NCBI GenBank assembly: GCA_017467565.1
Contig: JAFUSV010000044.1
Coordinates: 1 to 34,196, forward strand
Length of the DNA: 34,196 bases
Reading direction: 5' to 3'
DNA from: Prevotella sp.
Lineage (GTDB): Bacteria > Bacteroidota > Bacteroidia > Bacteroidales > Bacteroidaceae
Part shown: in pieces, positions 24,044 through 30,865 of the stretch
How positions within the stretch are numbered: the stretch's first letter is position 1
Layout of the letters: the number at the start of each line of letters is the position of its first letter
Program-made: the position numbers and the translations under genes
The notes under the pieces: generated by a model
Database searches by the model: none
The model's input: the letters and a program-made list of their open reading frames with translations, nothing else
Told to the model about the DNA's origin: nothing

Positions 24044-25220
24044 CTCTCTCCTTCACTTCCACGAGACGGGGAACGGTCTTCTTCACCTTCTTCATGACGG
24101 TCTTCTCTACATCGACCTCCTCATAGGTGGTCACCTTGAAGGTACCTTCACCGGTGATGATGACGCAACGGTTCTTGTCGTTCTCAGCGAACGGCTGAAC
24201 AGTGTCGCCCTTAGAGTCGGTCTTCAGACGGCTGGCATCCAGTCCGTGCTCGTTGATGAGCTTGTTGGTGACGTCGGCAGCACGCTTCTCGGCATACATC
24301 TTGTTCAGGCGGGCATTACCCGTACCCTTGTCGGCATAGCCGGTGACGGTGAACTTAGCGTCGTCAGAGGTCTTCATCAGGTCGGCCACCTTCTTGATGG
24401 CGGCATCGGTACCCTCAGCGGCATTGGCGTCGCTCTCACGAATCTGGAAGAAGATTGTCTCTTCCATCTTCTTCTGCTCTTCCTTCACCACGGGCTTCTT
24501 CTCCTTGACGATGACAGTCTCGGGCTGCTCCTCCTCCACCTCGTCATAGACGGTGTCCATGCGGGTGATGTACTGTGCCTCGGCCTTCTTGTAGCCGAAA
24601 CGCACGTTGAGACCAAGCATGGCCGTGAACATCCAGTCGTCAGAATCGTTGGTCTTCGAGTTGAAGCGGTCGTCCAGCGAGTTGGCATTCACCTCGAGCG
24701 AAACGCCGATGGGCTTCGACTGGTTGGTCTCCAGGCGCAGACCGGCACGCAGGTTGTGGTTCAGGCGGTTCTTGTCCCATGCCAGCGGTGTGGCAGTAGC
24801 AGGCAGGTTGAGAGCCTTCAGCTCGTCGTTGTCCCAAGCGTAGTTGAGACCCACACCACCCAGCAGGATGACGTTGAGGAAGTGGTTGGTCTTCTTGCTG
24901 AACAGGTTGGAGAGGTTGATCATCAGGTCGAGGTCGGGAGTCACATACTTCCACTTATAGTATTGTGCCGTCTGCTCGAAGCCGCTCTTCGACTGCCAGG
25001 CATTGACATGCAGTCGGGCACCCACGACGGGAGTGAAGTAATGGCCGAACGAAAGGGCAGCTGTCGGAGTGATCAGCTTGGTCATCTTAGCATCGGTAGA
25101 GGTCAGCTGAACGCCTCCCTGAGCTTCTACATAGGAATAGGATTTCCAGTCTTGTGCTGATGCACCACTGGCAATAAGCAGCGCAGCGGCTGCAGTCATT
25201 AGTAGTCTTTTGGTTTTCAT
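24036..25220 (-). CDS. OmpA-family outer-membrane protein
   Basis: A 394-aa protein with a signal peptide (MKTKRLLMTAAAALLIASGASAQ, in two parts; cleavage after Ala22). Residues about 24-205 have alternating aromatic strands typical of an 8-stranded outer-membrane barrel (VGARLHVNAWQSKSGF, AMLGLNVRFGYKK). A Glu/Lys-rich linker (about 220-255) follows, then an OmpA-C peptidoglycan-binding domain (about 256-365) recognisable from TVTGYADKGTGNARLNKMYAEKRAADV. After that domain there is an unusual extra segment rich in Glu, Lys and Val (YEEVDVEKTVMKKVKKTV...), ending in the terminal repeat. It most likely anchors the outer membrane to peptidoglycan and is probably abundant. A TATCTTTG box is 44 bases upstream. 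Confidence 0.9.
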   Translation of the reverse strand: MKTKRLLMTAAAALLIASGASAQDWKSYSYVEAQGGVQLTSTDAKMTKLITPTAALSFGHYFTPVVGARLHVNAWQSKSGFEQTAQYYKWKYVTPDLDLMINLSNLFSKKTNHFLNVILLGGVGLNYAWDNDELKALNLPATATPLAWDKNRLNHNLRAGLRLETNQSKPIGVSLEVNANSLDDRFNSKTNDSDDWMFTAMLGLNVRFGYKKAEAQYITRMDTVYDEVEEEQPETVIVKEKKPVVKEEQKKMEETIFFQIRESDANAAEGTDAAIKKVADLMKTSDDAKFTVTGYADKGTGNARLNKMYAEKRAADVTNKLINEHGLDASRLKTDSKGDTVQPFAENDKNRCVIITGEGTFKVTTYEEVDVEKTVMKKVKKTVPRLVEVKERVN

Positions 25221-25263
25221 TTACTCTAGAGTTTGTTTTTACTATAAATTCGAATTTTGACTG

Positions 25264-25271
25264 CAAAGATA
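25264..25271 (-). promoter_or_regulatory. -7 box (TATCTTTG) for OmpA-family gene
   Basis: TATCTTTG on the minus strand, followed by GCAG; a TTCG at the -33 distance (20 bp) is one base off TTTG. Confidence 0.65.
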
Positions 25272-25355
25272 ATGATTTTGCCGAAATTGAACGAATGAAA
25301 GATTGAAAAAATGAAAAAAAAAGCCGTTTTATGAAGATATTTGGCAAAAAATCGC

Positions 25356-25363
25356 TACCTTTG
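25356..25363 (+). promoter_or_regulatory. -7 box (TACCTTTG) for GNAT-like / topoisomerase operon
   Basis: TACCTTTG, 30 bases before ATG 25394. TTTGG at 25340 is too close to be the -33 element. Confidence 0.6.
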
Positions 25364-25393
25364 TCGTGATTTTGAAGAAAAAACCAAAGCATT

Positions 25394-26551
25394 ATGTCAT
25401 CTGTAATAGAAATTAAGCGTGTAGAAAACAAACGCGACCTGGAGACTTTCATCCAGTTCAGGTACGATTTGTATCGTGGCAATGCCTACGATGCGCCCAA
25501 CCTTCACAGCGACGAGATAAACACTCTCTCAAAGGACAAGAATTCGGCTTTCGATTTTTGTGATGCCGAATATTTCCTGGCACTTCGCGACGGCAAGGTG
25601 GTAGGCCGTGTGGCTGCTATCATCAACCACCGGTACAATCAGCAGTGGAACCGTCCTGCAGTACGTTTCGGGTGGATAGACTTCATCGATGACATCGAGG
25701 TGTCGAGCGCCCTGCTTAAGGCTGTCGAGGACTACGGCCGCGAGAAGGGCATGAAGGAGATCATAGGCCCGCTGGGATTCACCGACATGGACCCCGAGGG
25801 CATGCTGACCTACGGCTTCGACCAGCTGGGCACCATGGCCACGCTCTACAACTACGACTACTATCCGCGCCACATGGAGCAGATGGAAGGCTACGAGAAG
25901 GACAACGACTACGTGGAGTACAAGGTCTTTGTGCCCAAGGAAGGCATGCCCGAAAAGATGAAGCGCGTGGCCGAACTGACCATGCAGCGCTACAACCTCC
26001 ACGTGAAGAAGCTGACCAAGCAGGACGTCTACGGTCCCCTGAAATACGGTCACCGCGTGTTCCGTGTCATCAACAAGACCTTCGGCCACCTCTATGGCTA
26101 CTCGGAGATGTCAGAGAAGCAGATTGACGAATACGTGAACATGTACTTCAAGTTCGTAGACCTGGAGATGCTGTGCATCATCGAGGACTGGAACACCCCC
26201 GACCACGACGTCATAGGTGTGGGCCTCACCATACCATCCCTGACCCGTGCACTGCAGAAGTGCCGCAACGGCCGCCTGTGGCCTTTCGGCTGGTGGCATC
26301 TGTTCAGAGCCCTGAAGCTCAAGAAGACCGACATCGTAGACTGTCTGCTCATCGGCGTGCTGCCCGAATACCGCTCCAAGGGTGCCAATGCCCTGCTGTT
26401 CTACGACCTCATACCCATCTATCAGAAGTACGGATTCAAGTGGGGCGAGACGCACGTGGAGATGGAGACCAACGGCAAGGTGCAGAGTCAGTGGATGTAC
26501 TTCGACCACGAACAGCACAAGCGCAGAAGATGCTATAAGAAACAACTCTAA
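25394..26551 (+). CDS. GNAT-like acetyltransferase-fold protein
   Basis: A 385-aa cytosolic protein of a type conserved in Bacteroidetes and commonly annotated N-acetyltransferase. Evidence for a GNAT fold: FLALRDGKVVGRVAAIINHRYN in the N-terminal half (beta4-like), and VDCLLIGVLPEYRSKGANALLFYDLIPIYQKYGFKWGETHVE near the C-terminus, with the R/Q-x-x-G-x-A/G-like acyl-CoA loop in YRSKGANA. Two GNAT-like units are likely. I cannot name the acceptor. It has no signal or membrane segment. It precedes the topoisomerase gene by 9 bases, so cotranscription is expected; a functional link to that gene is not implied by the sequence. Confidence 0.75.
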   Translation: MSSVIEIKRVENKRDLETFIQFRYDLYRGNAYDAPNLHSDEINTLSKDKNSAFDFCDAEYFLALRDGKVVGRVAAIINHRYNQQWNRPAVRFGWIDFIDDIEVSSALLKAVEDYGREKGMKEIIGPLGFTDMDPEGMLTYGFDQLGTMATLYNYDYYPRHMEQMEGYEKDNDYVEYKVFVPKEGMPEKMKRVAELTMQRYNLHVKKLTKQDVYGPLKYGHRVFRVINKTFGHLYGYSEMSEKQIDEYVNMYFKFVDLEMLCIIEDWNTPDHDVIGVGLTIPSLTRALQKCRNGRLWPFGWWHLFRALKLKKTDIVDCLLIGVLPEYRSKGANALLFYDLIPIYQKYGFKWGETHVEMETNGKVQSQWMYFDHEQHKRRRCYKKQL

Positions 26552-26560
26552 CACTGACCT

Positions 26561-28549
26561 ATGAACACTGACAACAACATCAACTATAGTGACGAGAACA
26601 TACGAACCCTGTCGGGCACCGAGCACATCCGACTGCGACCAGGTATGTACATCGGACGCCTGGGCGACGGCTCGCTGCCCGAGGACGGCATCTACGTACT
26701 GCTGAAGGAGGTGATAGACAACTCTATCGACGAATTCAAGATGAAGGCGGGCGACCGCATCGAGGTCAACGTCGACGACAACCTGCGGGTGTCGGTGCGC
26801 GACTACGGCCGCGGCATACCCCAGGGCAAGATGATCGATGCCGTCTCGGTACTGAACACAGGTGGTAAGTACGACTCCAAGGCCTTCAAGAAGAGCATCG
26901 GCCTGAACGGCGTGGGTGTCAAGGCCGTCAATGCGCTGAGCACCCACTTCGAGGTACACTCCTTCCGCGACGGCAAGGTGCGTCGCGCTGCCTTCGAGTG
27001 TGGCAAGCTGGTCAGCGACGTCACCGAGGACAGTCAGGAAGAGAACGGCACATACATCTATTTCGAACCCGACAACTCGCTCTTCCTCAATTATAAGTTC
27101 CACGATGATATCGTGGAGACCATGCTGCGCAACTACACCTACCTGAACACGGGGCTGGCCATCATGTACAACGGCCGCCGCATCCTCTCGCGCCGCGGCC
27201 TGGAGGACCTGCTCAAGGACCGCATGTCGGCCGACGCCCTCTACCCCATCATCCACCTGCAGGGCGAGGACATCGAGATAGCCTTCACACATGCCAACCA
27301 GTACGGCGAGGAGTACTACTCGTTTGTCAACGGTCAGCACACCACGCAGGGCGGCACCCACCAGAGTGCCTTCAAGGAGCACATAGCCAAGACCATCAAG
27401 GAGTTCTTCCAGAAGAACTTCGAGTATGGCGACATACGCGCCGGACTCGTGGCCGCCATCGCGCTCAACGTCGAGGAGCCTATGTTCGAGAGTCAGACGA
27501 AGATCAAGCTGGGCTCGCTGACCATGGCGCCAGTACCGGCCCAGGTAGATGCCGACCACCCCATGCCCCCCTCTATCAATAAATATGTGGGCGACTTCAT
27601 CAAGCTGGAGGTGGACAACTACCTGCACAAGAACAGCGACGTGGCCGAGGTGATGCTGCAGAAGATACAGGAGAGCGAGAAGGAACGCAAGGCCATGGCC
27701 GGCGTTACCAAGCTGGCCCGCGAGCGTGCCAAGAAGGCCAACCTACACAACCGTAAGCTGCGTGACTGCCGCATCCACTTCAGCGACGTCAAGAACGACC
27801 GCAAGGAGGAGTCGTGCATCTTCATCACCGAGGGTGACTCGGCCAGCGGATCGATTACCAAGAGCCGCGATGTCAACACGCAGGCGGTGTTTTCTTTAAG
27901 GGGTAAACCCTTAAACACGTTTGGGCTCACCAAGAAGGTGGTCTACGAGAACGAGGAGTTCAACCTGCTGCAGGCAGCCCTCGACATTGAGGAGGGACTC
28001 GACACCCTCAGATATAATAAGGTGATAGTGGCTACCGATGCCGATGTCGACGGCATGCACATCCGCCTCTTGATCATCACCTTCTTCCTGCAGTTCTTCC
28101 CCGAACTGATACGCAAGGGCCACGTCTACGTCTTGCAGACGCCCCTGTTCCGAGTGTGCAACCGCCGCACGAAGATCAGGCAGAAGTCGGTATTGGCCGA
28201 TGAGGACGAACGCATAGCCAAAATGAAATCGAGCGGCAAGACGCTGCCCAAGTCGGACTTCATCACCCGCTACTGCTACAGCGAGGATGAGCGCGTGAAG
28301 GCCATCAGCGACCTGGGCCCTGACCCGGAGATAACGCGATTCAAGGGTCTGGGTGAGATATCGCCCGAAGAATTTGCCGGTTTCATCGGTCCCGACATCC
28401 GTCTGGAGCAGGTGACGCTCCACAAGACCGACCAAGTGCAGAAGCTGCTGGAATACTACATGGGCAAGAACACCATGGAGCGCCAGAACTTCATCATCGA
28501 TAACCTCGTCATCGAGGAAGACCGCCCCGAGGAAGAAGAAGAGTTCTGA
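26561..28549 (+). CDS. parE: Type IIA DNA topoisomerase subunit B (ParE-like)
   Basis: A 662-aa ATPase subunit, the length of ParE/short GyrB. GHKL ATP-binding motifs: [10 protein letters not shown] (catalytic Glu and Asn), DYGRGIPQG, and [14 protein letters not shown]. The transducer domain has [13 protein letters not shown] with the later switch-Lys region ([10 protein letters not shown]). The TOPRIM domain has EGDSASG and DADVDGMH, and the C-terminal [11 protein letters not shown] motif is present. It would pair with a ParC/GyrA-like subunit encoded elsewhere to relax or decatenate DNA. The subunit type (ParE against GyrB) is inferred from size and divergence; the usual ILPLRGKILNVE stretch reads [12 protein letters not shown]. 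The protein ends in an acidic EEEEEF tail. A hairpin terminator follows at once. Confidence 0.9.
   Translation: MNTDNNINYSDENIRTLSGTEHIRLRPGMYIGRLGDGSLPEDGIYVLLKEVIDNSIDEFKMKAGDRIEVNVDDNLRVSVRDYGRGIPQGKMIDAVSVLNTGGKYDSKAFKKSIGLNGVGVKAVNALSTHFEVHSFRDGKVRRAAFECGKLVSDVTEDSQEENGTYIYFEPDNSLFLNYKFHDDIVETMLRNYTYLNTGLAIMYNGRRILSRRGLEDLLKDRMSADALYPIIHLQGEDIEIAFTHANQYGEEYYSFVNGQHTTQGGTHQSAFKEHIAKTIKEFFQKNFEYGDIRAGLVAAIALNVEEPMFESQTKIKLGSLTMAPVPAQVDADHPMPPSINKYVGDFIKLEVDNYLHKNSDVAEVMLQKIQESEKERKAMAGVTKLARERAKKANLHNRKLRDCRIHFSDVKNDRKEESCIFITEGDSASGSITKSRDVNTQAVFSLRGKPLNTFGLTKKVVYENEEFNLLQAALDIEEGLDTLRYNKVIVATDADVDGMHIRLLIITFFLQFFPELIRKGHVYVLQTPLFRVCNRRTKIRQKSVLADEDERIAKMKSSGKTLPKSDFITRYCYSEDERVKAISDLGPDPEITRFKGLGEISPEEFAGFIGPDIRLEQVTLHKTDQVQKLLEYYMGKNTMERQNFIIDNLVIEEDRPEEEEEF
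27895..27915 (+). other. Intragenic palindrome in parE with locally different codons
   Basis: TTTAAGGG and CCCTTAAA pair perfectly around GTAAA within the LRGKPLNT codons, just after the first TOPRIM motif. Codons here (TTA, AGG, TTT) are AT-rich compared with the GC-rich codons around. Confidence 0.6.
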
Positions 28550-28560
28550 ATTTAGAATTT

Positions 28561-28596
28561 AGAGTTGTTGTCCAAAAGGCAACAACTCTTTATTCT
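28561..28596. terminator. Terminator between parE and pspC
   Basis: AGAGTTGTTG (28561-28570) pairs with CAACAACTCT (28580-28589) over a 9-base loop and is followed by TTATTCTT. It lies between convergent genes and could act in both directions. Confidence 0.8.
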
Positions 28597-28796
28597 TAAT
28601 TTATTAACTCATTGTCTTTCGGTGCCAGAATCCAGAGCACGATGTAGGCGATAAGGCCGGTGCCCAAGCCGAAGAACAGCAGCAGGAATGCCACTCTGAC
28701 CAGCAGCGGGTCAACATTGAAATACTCGGCGAGGCCTCCGCAGACGCCTCCCAACTTCTTGTCGCGTGTAGACAAATAAAATCTCTTCTGTGCCAT
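28596..28796 (-). CDS. PspC-domain membrane protein
   Basis: A 66-aa protein that is almost entirely a PspC domain: KRFYLSTRDKKLGGVCGGLAEYFNVDPLLVRVA (shown in family style; residues about 4-36), then one hydrophobic helix (about 36-58, LLLFFGLGTGLIAYIVLWIL) and a short PKDNELIN end. In other bacteria PspC partners in the phage-shock envelope-stress response; small stand-alone PspC proteins of this type are common in Bacteroidetes and their role is less clear. It converges on parE and has its own complete promoter. Start choice is clear (ATG 22 bases after the AT-rich leader). Confidence 0.88.
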   Translation of the reverse strand: MAQKRFYLSTRDKKLGGVCGGLAEYFNVDPLLVRVAFLLLFFGLGTGLIAYIVLWILAPKDNELIN

Positions 28797-28818
28797 GATC
28801 TATTCAAAATTATCGATG

Positions 28819-28849
28819 CAAAGGTACGAAAAGTTTAGAGAAATGCAAA
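28819..28849 (-). promoter_or_regulatory. pspC promoter (TTTG, 19 bp, TACCTTTG)
   Basis: Minus strand TTTG (28849-28846), a 19-bp spacer and TACCTTTG (28826-28819), 22 bases before the start codon of pspC. Confidence 0.8.
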
Positions 28850-28886
28850 AAGAAAAGGCATTTTTTCTTTTTCACACATCGGATGC

Positions 28887-28946
28887 CGCCACAAAAAAGC
28901 AGGCGGATTATTTGGCAGTTACACAGAAAGTTAGTAACTTTGCAGC
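28887..28946 (+). repeat. 60-bp promoter repeat, copy 1
   Basis: Exact 60-bp duplicate of 29312-29371. It starts CGCCACAAAAAAGCAGGCGG (with CCGCC/GGCGG arms) and contains TTTG (28911-28914), a 20-bp spacer and TAACTTTG (28935-28942), i.e. a complete promoter pointing into the 52-aa gene. Confidence 0.95.
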
Positions 28947-28969
28947 CAAGAAGCAACAAACAATATGAT

Positions 28970-29128
28970 ATGGCAAGACAAATAGCAGAAACCCCAATAC
29001 TCTTCGGTGAAGATGCCAAGCGTTTTGAAAACAACATGAAAAACGTTCAGCCGGCAACAGAAGAAGAGCGTTCACTGGCAGAAAAAGCCTACCAGTGGAT
29101 GCGTAGTATGGCCACTTTTGCAATGTAA
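28970..29128 (+). CDS. Small antitoxin-like protein, 52 aa
   Basis: MARQIAETPILFGEDAKRF starts a 52-aa protein resembling the small helical proteins that precede GNAT-type acetyltransferase genes in Bacteroidales, a layout typical of toxin-antitoxin pairs. This assignment is from memory of that family and from the downstream GNAT fragment, not from a diagnostic motif. ATG 28970 is preferred over the frame extension to 28883, because the complete promoter (28911-28942) lies within that extension. No strong ribosome binding site is visible. The protein is charged, helical, and ends in MRSMATFAM. Directly behind its stop, in the same frame, only the end of an acetyltransferase remains, so the partner appears to have been lost. 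Confidence 0.7.
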   Translation: MARQIAETPILFGEDAKRFENNMKNVQPATEEERSLAEKAYQWMRSMATFAM

Positions 29129-29308
29129 CACGAGGCCATGCATTTAATTAGTCAACATGGCCAGTCAGCCTGTCGTTTTCTGACAGTGGACGCATATCGG
29201 GCTGCGGTTCCTTTTTATGAGAAGAATGGTTTTCAAATGCTTGTAAACGTCATTGATGAGGAAGCACACACCGTCCCTATGTATTATGATCTGATGCAGC
29301 TAAAATAA
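29129..29308 (+). pseudogene. C-terminal remnant of GNAT acetyltransferase
   Basis: After the antitoxin-like stop (29126-29128) the same frame runs open for 59 codons to TAA at 29306-29308. It encodes HLISQHGQSACRFLTVDAY followed by RAAVPFYEKNGF and VPMYYDLMQLK. That is a typical GNAT C-terminus (conserved DAY..A..FYEKNGF), while the whole N-terminal and acetyl-CoA-binding part is missing. An ATG exists at 29138, but a 56-aa product would lack the cofactor site. The join to the preceding gene is clean, with no leftover sequence, consistent with an internal deletion. The second copy of the 60-bp promoter repeat starts four bases after its stop. Confidence 0.75.
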
Positions 29309-29311
29309 TGT

Positions 29312-29371
29312 CGCCACAAAAAAGCAGGCGGATTATTTGGCAGTTACACAGAAAGTTAGTAACTTTGCAGC
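29312..29371 (+). repeat. 60-bp promoter repeat, copy 2
   Basis: Identical to 28887-28946. The promoter inside (TTTG 29336-29339, 20-bp spacer, TAACTTTG 29360-29367) points into a GC-rich stretch with no clear gene. Confidence 0.95.
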
Positions 29372-29441
29372 GCATTTAGCGAACTGCGCACGAAGGAGCC
29401 TGACCGCCGCCCCCAACAGAGACCGCCCCCCGTCGAGGCTC
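29370..29441 (+). other. GC-rich, foldable segment behind promoter copy 2
   Basis: This 70-base stretch is strikingly GC-rich in an AT-rich region. It offers GCGCA (29370-29374) / TGCGC (29385-29389) and GAGCCTGAC (29396-29404) / GTC-G-AGGCTC (29432-29441) pairings. It starts where the promoter copy would begin transcription. It could be a small structured RNA or the remnant of a lost gene. The remainder of the gene-poor stretch 29442-29650 is AT-rich and holds one copy of a 19-bp leader repeat and a doubtful 41-codon frame (29494-29619). Confidence 0.4.
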
Positions 29442-29471
29442 ACCTATCTATTGAATACTATTACAACAACT

Positions 29472-29490
29472 CATTAAAACCTTTATTAAA
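29472..29490 (+). repeat. 19-bp leader repeat, copy 1
   Basis: CATTAAAACCTTTATTAAA is identical to 30439-30457 and in both places lies 3-4 bases before an ATG (29494 and 30462). Flanking bases are also partly alike (ACTAT-A-AACAAC upstream). Confidence 0.85.
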
Positions 29491-29650
29491 ATTATGTTCA
29501 AAACTTTACATTTCAAATCATTGATGGATTCACTATGCACTTGCGTAGAGTTTGTAACACTCTTGTCTAAAGGGGAAAATATGTATTGTTTTTCCATAAC
29601 TAATGAGTACAACAAATAAAGTTTAAAAACAACGTACATATAATAGAATT

Positions 29651-30415
29651 ATGAGCTACAATATATCATTAGGATTACTGAATAATACACCTTTATATAG
29701 AATCATGCCTTTATCACGTTTTGAAGAAATGATAAAGCATAGACAAAACACACTAGTAAAGCCTTTTTTGTGGAATGATCCTTGTGAATCAATCTGTAAG
29801 CACTCGATAGTAACAGAAAACAACATTGATTATCCATTGGATGTTTCTCACTGGTATGGCCAATGTTGGAGTATGTGTGAAGAAAGTGCTCTTATGTGGC
29901 AGGCTTTTGCACCACAAATAGACAACAGACGTTACGTTAAAATTATGGCAAGGAACGAAAAACTTACCCAAAACCTAAAAGAGGAAAGTCATTTACAAAT
30001 AGCCGTCTCTGAGAAGATAAGATATTTCCTAGATGATAATAATGATCAGGAAGAAAAAGTCAAGGAACTTATAAATTGTCATAGATGGCCAAAGAATTTT
30101 TTGAACAAAGGGGCGAGCTACAGAGAGCTTCTTCCTTTATACCCTTTATTAACTAAACGAATCCTATTTAAACACGAAGAGGAATTTCGCTTACTGGTTT
30201 TTGACAAAGCCTCGAGTTCTGATTTGTTTAACTATTCGTTTGACGTAAATACCTTGGTTGAAGAAATTGTTTTAGACCCTTGGACCCCAGATGATGATGT
30301 AGAAAAAATAACAAACAAATTACGTTCCCTACTCATCAATGAAGACATAAACATAAAAAAATCAACATTATTCAGCAGAGATATCAGCAAGTTTTGCATT
30401 AAATTCAAAGTATAA
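29651..30415 (+). CDS. DUF2971-domain protein
   Basis: A 254-aa protein matching the DUF2971 pattern: LYRIMPLSRFEEMI near the start, LVKPFLWNDPCES (the typical NDPxE motif), a CWSMCEESALMWQAFAP block, a ILFKHEEEFRLLVFD block and a closing EEIVLDPWTPDDDVEKI. No signal or membrane segment is seen. The biochemical role of the family is unknown; members are often found in accessory regions. Codons are much more AT-rich than in the first 28 kb (Lys AAA, Asn AAT, Leu TTA, Ile ATA), indicating recent acquisition or a different origin. It lies between two copies of a 19-bp leader repeat and upstream of a broken surface-protein gene. No recognisable TAnnTTTG box was found just upstream. Confidence 0.75.
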   Translation: MSYNISLGLLNNTPLYRIMPLSRFEEMIKHRQNTLVKPFLWNDPCESICKHSIVTENNIDYPLDVSHWYGQCWSMCEESALMWQAFAPQIDNRRYVKIMARNEKLTQNLKEESHLQIAVSEKIRYFLDDNNDQEEKVKELINCHRWPKNFLNKGASYRELLPLYPLLTKRILFKHEEEFRLLVFDKASSSDLFNYSFDVNTLVEEIVLDPWTPDDDVEKITNKLRSLLINEDINIKKSTLFSRDISKFCIKFKV

Positions 30416-30438
30416 AACTATCAAAACAACATTATTAA

Positions 30439-30457
30439 CATTAAAACCTTTATTAAA
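30439..30457 (+). repeat. 19-bp leader repeat, copy 2
   Basis: Second copy of CATTAAAACCTTTATTAAA, directly before the start codon of the large secreted protein; the first copy lies 967 bases upstream. Confidence 0.85.
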
Positions 30458-30461
30458 CATT

Positions 30462-30791
30462 ATGAGACAAAAAACTCTACTTACAAGATTATTGCTCCTG
30501 TTACTGGTAGTGGTAGGGGGAGTAGGTACTGCGTGGGCAGATAATTCAACTTTTACAGTTACTTTTGATAGTAACAGTAGTGGCAATAACAACATTCACG
30601 TTATTGCAAGCAATTTCAACAATTCTACTTACACTTTCACTCATTCCGACATATCCTGGAATGTTTCATACACATGGCAAGGCTCATCAGGCTATTTTGG
30701 AACAGCTAAAGATGTAGCTCAATTGGGGTCAAAAACAACCCTGCTTCAGAAGTTGTTTTTTCCACGAAAGCGTTTGCTGGAAAGAAAATAG
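30462..30791 (+). CDS. N-terminal part of frameshifted large secreted protein
   Basis: Encodes a signal peptide (MRQKTLLTRLLLLLLVVVG..., ending near TAWA), then a beta-rich start (STFTVTFDSNSSGNNNIHVI, TFTHSDISWNVSYTW, GYFGTAKDVAQLGS) typical of Bacteroidales surface proteins. From about residue 90 the translation becomes unrelated (TTLLQKLFFPRKRLLERK) and stops. Reading one base back at the A5 tract 30731-30735 gives KNNPASEVVFSTKAFAGKKI and continues without stop into the long frame downstream. The two open frames are therefore one gene separated by a one-base shift. The ATG at 30462 follows the 19-bp leader repeat. Confidence 0.7.
   Translation: MRQKTLLTRLLLLLLVVVGGVGTAWADNSTFTVTFDSNSSGNNNIHVIASNFNNSTYTFTHSDISWNVSYTWQGSSGYFGTAKDVAQLGSKTTLLQKLFFPRKRLLERK
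30729..30740 (+). other. Frameshift site in A5 tract
   Basis: Frame zero reads TCA AAA ACA ACC; slipping one base back after AAA gives AAC AAC CCT GCT TCA GAA and joins the long downstream frame. Restoring one A (A6) would do the same in the DNA. Translational or transcriptional slippage on the A run is possible but unproven. Confidence 0.75.
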
Positions 30792-30865
30792 TAAGCGCAT
30801 CTTTAACTGGATACTGCACTTCTAACACAGGTCCCAAATTAACCATCACTGCGGGCACAACAACT

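Noticed and set aside
23868-25160. 430-codon open frame on the + strand
   Set aside because: Antisense to the OmpA-family gene; no domain, no promoter.
26111-27628. 505-codon open frame on the minus strand
   Set aside because: Antisense to the GNAT-like gene and ParE, whose motifs are unmistakable; translation is Val/Leu/His-rich shadow sequence.
29494-29619. 41-codon open frame after the first 19-bp leader repeat
   Set aside because: It begins at the ATG expected from the leader but has no signal peptide, domain or coding character; kept only as a note in the gene-poor stretch.
29448-29639. 63-codon frame on the minus strand
   Set aside because: AT-rich chance frame opposite the leader repeat, without promoter or recognisable features.
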